Shown here in pieces: positions 61,180-64,000 of a stretch of DNA of 64,000 nucleotides (within the stretch, counting starts at the first letter, position 1; each line of letters starts with the position of its first letter). The position numbers and the translations under genes are program-made. The DNA is from Algoriphagus sp. (GTDB lineage: Bacteria > Bacteroidota > Bacteroidia > Cytophagales > Cyclobacteriaceae), in assembly GCA_029945945.1 (NCBI GenBank), contig JAQSDM010000005.1, forward strand, positions 248,001 through 312,000, read 5' to 3'. Below the pieces are notes generated by a model. The model ran no database searches. It saw only the letters and a program-made list of their open reading frames with translations, and was not told the origin of the DNA.

Positions 61180-61473
61180 GATCTCGAATGACCGAGCTCT
61201 GATCTCGGATGTTTCTACTACGATCTCGGATTACCGAGCTCCGATCTCGGATATTTCTAATTTGATCTCGGATTACCGAGTTCTTATCTCGGATATTTCT
61301 ACTTGGATCTCGAATGACCGAGTTCCGATCTCGGATATTTCTACTTCGTTCTCGAATGACCGAGTTCTGATCTCGGATGTTTCTACTTCGATCTCGAATG
61401 ACCGAGTTCTTATCTCGGATGTTTCTACTTCGATCTTGGATTCCCGAGTTCCGATCTCGGGATTTTCTACTAA
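61180..61473. repeat. Seven-copy 42-bp tandem repeat
   Basis: Units begin GATCTCG (or GTTCTCG/GATCTTG) at 61180 and every 42 bases. Each holds CTCGGATTACCGAG or CTCGAATGACCGAG (a CTCGG/CCGAG stem) plus GATCTCGGATNTTTCTACTTC. Because 42 is a multiple of three, frames stay open on both strands. No signal for a real protein exists and the repeat is taken as non-coding. Confidence 0.9.
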
Positions 61474-61573
61474 AAACCTTAACATGCCGCTTCAGAACTG
61501 GTATTTATAGACTTTAGGTCTGATCAGTGAAATTAGAATTTCTGATTAAGAAAAGTTTGGGTAAATTTTGGTC

Positions 61574-62524
61574 ATGGATAAAAAAATTGATGAACTCGAG
61601 TCTAAGATTTCGTTTTACTTGCCTATTGCTTGGGGATTTGTTGCTGGAGCTATAGTTCCGCTCTTTTATGCTGGATTTGTTGTTTTTGCGCAAAATAAAT
61701 ATTGGCAGGAAGCGGATCTTGGATCTTTTATAGGTGGAGTGTCTGGAACGCTTGCAGCTTTGTCAGGTGTATTCTTTGTTTATGTTGCATTTTTAGGCCA
61801 GCGTATTTCAATCCTTCAACAACAAATTGAACTTCGGGATAATAGGAAAGAACTTCGGGAAACGAGGATGGAAATTCAAGGCCAGAAAGAACAGCTTGAG
61901 CTTCAAAATTTAATATTCAAGCAAACTCAAATTAAAGATACCTTTTTTAGACTATTTGAGTCTTACCGTCAAGTACGCGAAAATGTAACCTATAATAATT
62001 TCATCGAGTGGGATAAGAGAATTTCAAATCTTCCACCAGATATGAAATGGTCAAAATCAAATGGAATTGTGATGGAAAAATGCCTTGGCGAAGAAGCGTT
62101 TAAAAATATTTATTTTAATCTTAAAGATTGGGCTAAAGAAAAATGGAAACCAAAATCTCCTGAAAAATTTGAGGAATTATCGGGATATAAATATGTGACA
62201 AAGCCAGAAGGATTTACTTTTGATTCATGTACAAAAGAAGAAATAAAATTCTTAATTAGAGCCATCATTGACGAGGAATCGATAGGATCATATTTTAGAA
62301 TGATAGATTATGTTCTGAGGTATATTATTGTAGAAGGAATGATAAAAGAATTGGAATTACTTGAAGCCCAAATGGGTAAATCGGAAAGAATTCTGACTTT
62401 CTATTGGCTTTATAGCCAACAAGAAGAAAGTCGAATGGAAATTTTTCAAGAGTACAAGTTTCTTTATTCAGTTTCAGAAAAACATCTCCTATCAAGAAAT
62501 CATAAAAATTTACTTTTACGTTAA
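61574..62524 (+). CDS. AbiC-like putative phage abortive-infection membrane protein
   Basis: A 316-residue protein. Two N-terminal transmembrane helices (about 16-40 and 55-77) are followed by a coiled coil (QQIELRDNRKELRETRMEIQGQKEQLELQN) and a helical domain starting with IFKQTQIKDTFFRLFESYRQVRENV. It contains EESIGSYFRMIDYVLRYI, the layout and key phrases (FFRLLE-, YFRxL-xxLKYI-like) of the 'putative AbiC' family. Family members are predicted to act against phage; proof is lacking for most. The ATG at 61574 is preferred over a TTG at 61568. It lies alone between repeat copies g/tandem array and h. Confidence 0.75.
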   Translation: MDKKIDELESKISFYLPIAWGFVAGAIVPLFYAGFVVFAQNKYWQEADLGSFIGGVSGTLAALSGVFFVYVAFLGQRISILQQQIELRDNRKELRETRMEIQGQKEQLELQNLIFKQTQIKDTFFRLFESYRQVRENVTYNNFIEWDKRISNLPPDMKWSKSNGIVMEKCLGEEAFKNIYFNLKDWAKEKWKPKSPEKFEELSGYKYVTKPEGFTFDSCTKEEIKFLIRAIIDEESIGSYFRMIDYVLRYIIVEGMIKELELLEAQMGKSERILTFYWLYSQQEESRMEIFQEYKFLYSVSEKHLLSRNHKNLLLR

Positions 62525-62549
62525 AGAATCTCTTTAAATTAGATATATT

Positions 62550-62630
62550 TTGAGATTCCAATTTATTGAATAATCGAGCGTAGTTACAAACTACGCTCAG
62601 GCTGATATTCTACGCCCAGGAGGGGTGAAT
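62550..62630. repeat. Composite hairpin repeat, copy h
   Basis: AATTTATTGAATAATC, then a perfect stem GAGCGTAGTT (62576-62585), loop ACA, AACTACGCTC (62589-62598), followed by AGGCTGATATTCTACGCCC. The stem is base-for-base the same as in copy f. Confidence 0.9.
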
Positions 62631-62663
62631 CAATGCTCTCAGAGGAGTGAATTAGTATTCATT

Positions 62664-63437
62664 CTATTTCCCAGGTTCACCATAATATGCCATTAGTTTA
62701 TTTTCCACGATGTTGAGGATAGCGTTTACCTCTAAGATACTTTTCTCATTGTCATTTAGTAGGAGCAAATCATCATTTAACACCTGTTGATTCTTTATGA
62801 GATCAGGCTCTAGCTTAAGTCCAATCCAAACATCATTCTCAATGATTCTTTTAATTGATTTTAGTTCTCCAAATTTATCATGGAACAATGAAATTGGAAC
62901 AAAATTCTCAAGAATAAGAAATAATCCGTAAACCTTTTTTAATTCTTCATCTGACAATTTCCCTCCATGCTCTAATGTTCTATCTGTTAATTTATCAAGG
63001 CTCGCTCGATCAATTAGATGCCTTAGATTATGACTGTACCTCATGATGTTTTCTATATTTATTAAAAGAGAAAAAATGATCCTTGGTTGAACTGAATTTT
63101 TATGTTCTGTGAAGTCTTGATTAATTCTCTTCGTAAACTCCAATAGGCTAATCTGATTTTTCGTTGGATTATTTTTGATACTCATATCGTGATAGTCGAT
63201 TTTCTCAACGATCAAGAAATTATAAATTTCGCCAAGTTGTTTCTTAATGTATAATCTAAAATTCTTTTTTGTTTTTCTTTCTTCATATTTTTTCTCAGCA
63301 AACGGAATAATTACTGCTGCAAAAAGTGACAAGGAAGCAACAATTAAGACGTATGGCTCCCAACTATAATCTTGCGATGAAGGTTGATTTGCCAGTTGAT
63401 TTACTGATTCACTTATTTGGTTAAGGCTATCGTTCAT
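62664..63437 (-). CDS. Hypothetical membrane-anchored helical protein
   Basis: A 257-residue protein, not recognised. One transmembrane helix near the N-terminus (YVLIVASLSLFAAVIIPF, about 30-47) is followed by a basic segment (EKKYEERKTKKNFRLYIKKQ) and about 200 mostly helical cytoplasmic residues. The layout (membrane anchor, basic linker, helical domain) recalls the AbiC-like neighbour but without shared motifs. It is transcribed opposite to it, with repeat copies h and i on its two sides. Confidence 0.7.
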   Translation of the reverse strand: MNDSLNQISESVNQLANQPSSQDYSWEPYVLIVASLSLFAAVIIPFAEKKYEERKTKKNFRLYIKKQLGEIYNFLIVEKIDYHDMSIKNNPTKNQISLLEFTKRINQDFTEHKNSVQPRIIFSLLINIENIMRYSHNLRHLIDRASLDKLTDRTLEHGGKLSDEELKKVYGLFLILENFVPISLFHDKFGELKSIKRIIENDVWIGLKLEPDLIKNQQVLNDDLLLLNDNEKSILEVNAILNIVENKLMAYYGEPGK

Positions 63438-63477
63438 TTAATAGTGATTGTAATTGTTACTAACTTGTTTATTTATT

Positions 63478-63665
63478 CCCCCCTCGGGGGTAGTCAAATC
63501 ATTGTTGGGACTAGGTGTAATTTGTAATTACACCCTCTTATCTTTTCCAATCTGTAATTGGTAAACTTCCAAAACTTTCAAATTGCTAGAATAACAAATT
63601 CTATTTGATAGTCGAGCGTAGTTACAAATTAAGATCAGGCAAACATTCTACGATCAGCAGGTAAC
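63478..63665. repeat. Composite hairpin repeat, copy i (long form)
   Basis: CCCCCC-t-CGGGGG (63478-63490), the perfect stem GGTGTAATT (63514-63522)/AATTACACC (63526-63534) around TGT, CCAATC-TGT-AATTGG, CAAATTGCTAGAATAACAAA, TTCTATTTGATAGTCGAGCG. The last stem has decayed (TAGTTACAAATTAAGATC). Confidence 0.88.
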
Positions 63666-63698
63666 TCTTTTTGGATAGTTTCATATTATCCCGAAAGC

Positions 63699-64000
63699 TT
63701 ACTCAGTCAATTGTTTCTTTGATTCTTTTAATTCGGTCTTAACATCATTAATCAGTTGGGTGATTTGCGTCATTAACTCTGGATATAATTCTTTAGCACT
63801 ATCTCGATGTTCAAAATCTTTATTAGAAATCATAGCGAAACCTGACTCTCCAATTTTAGTTGGTAGGCCTTTTTTAAATTCGGATGACCATTCATAAAGT
63901 TTATCACTAACCAAATCTAGTTGTTCGTTGATCTTCTCAGATGCTAGGATGTTTGCCCGAGCTGAGTTTAAAGATAGTTCGGTTAGTAAAGTGGAATAGT
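63699..64000 (-). CDS. Hypothetical protein, C-terminal part (5' end outside window)
   Basis: The minus-strand frame stays open to the window edge (98 codons visible plus stop), so the ATG-like start at 63914 is probably not the true start. Residues are largely helical and charged (ASEKINEQLDLVSDKLYEW, ELMTQITQLINDVKTELKES). No motif was recognised. It is preceded, in its own direction, by no visible repeat within the window. Confidence 0.65.
   Translation of the reverse strand, partial: YSTLLTELSLNSARANILASEKINEQLDLVSDKLYEWSSEFKKGLPTKIGESGFAMISNKDFEHRDSAKELYPELMTQITQLINDVKTELKESKKQLTE

Noticed and set aside
61180-61473. CRISPR array
   Set aside because: Units are adjacent 42-bp repeats without unique spacers, and no cas gene is present.
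61178-61510. Open frames on both strands across the 42-bp array (110 and 70 codons)
   Set aside because: They arise because the repeat unit is a multiple of three. There is no plausible start context, no protein-like composition, and the two frames are mutually exclusive.
63699-63914. Complete 71-aa gene at the right edge
   Set aside because: The frame stays open to the window end with continuous helical, charged sequence, so a longer gene cut by the window edge is more likely.

Overview
The window looks like chromosome from a Bacteroidota bacterium, most likely order Cytophagales and close to Cyclobacteriaceae/Algoriphagus. This is inferred from gene content and promoter style, not from a search. 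Supporting signs are Bacteroidota-type -7 boxes (TAnnTTTG), FISUMP-domain secreted proteins, a TrxR-type ferredoxin-NADP reductase, a two-subunit methylmalonyl-CoA mutase, many MKK-type secreted proteins and lipoproteins, and AT-rich leaders with weak Shine-Dalgarno sites. No rRNA, tRNA, CRISPR array or intact insertion sequence was seen.

Layout. 1-2.1 kb: end of a siderophore/B12-type ABC importer operon. 2.5-6.6 kb: GlcG-like protein, Tat-exported Gfo/Idh/MocA oxidoreductase, then MarR regulator, ferredoxin reductase and ferredoxin with a palindromic operator candidate. 6.7-11.5 kb: small secreted proteins in which the 3' ends of two upstream genes (ferredoxin, NTF2-like) reappear after inserted or duplicated cassettes. 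11.6-24.4 kb: amidohydrolase, DUF2490, GNAT, Hsp20, DUF4242, two FISUMP proteins, and a probable carboxylate-uptake/catabolic operon (carboxylesterase, CitMHS transporter, split AtuA pair). 24.4-29.7 kb: methylmalonyl-CoA mutase subunits and dnaA. 30.3-45.3 kb: a region rich in protein quality control (two HtrA proteases, RseP, Lon, HslU, Hsp20) with dxr, a cold-shock protein and a large MscS channel. 45.4-52 kb: serine hydrolase, intradiol dioxygenase-like lipoprotein, MFS exporter, a degenerate phosphohexomutase-like protein and an epimerase.

52-64 kb is accessory in character: mostly single genes or small pairs (PAS protein without a kinase, secreted proteins, a histidine kinase-response regulator pair, an AbiC-like membrane protein). 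Nearly every gap between them holds a copy of a composite multi-hairpin repeat, and there is a 42-bp tandem array near 61.2 kb.

The most unusual observations are: (1) a 91-92 bp structured element present four times, each copy ending at the start codon of a gene or at the next copy; (2) an intact gene for a phosphohexomutase-derived protein that has lost its catalytic and phosphate-binding motifs; (3) regenerated 3' ends of the ferredoxin and NTF2-like genes downstream of cassettes; (4) the multi-hairpin repeat family separating genes at the right end.
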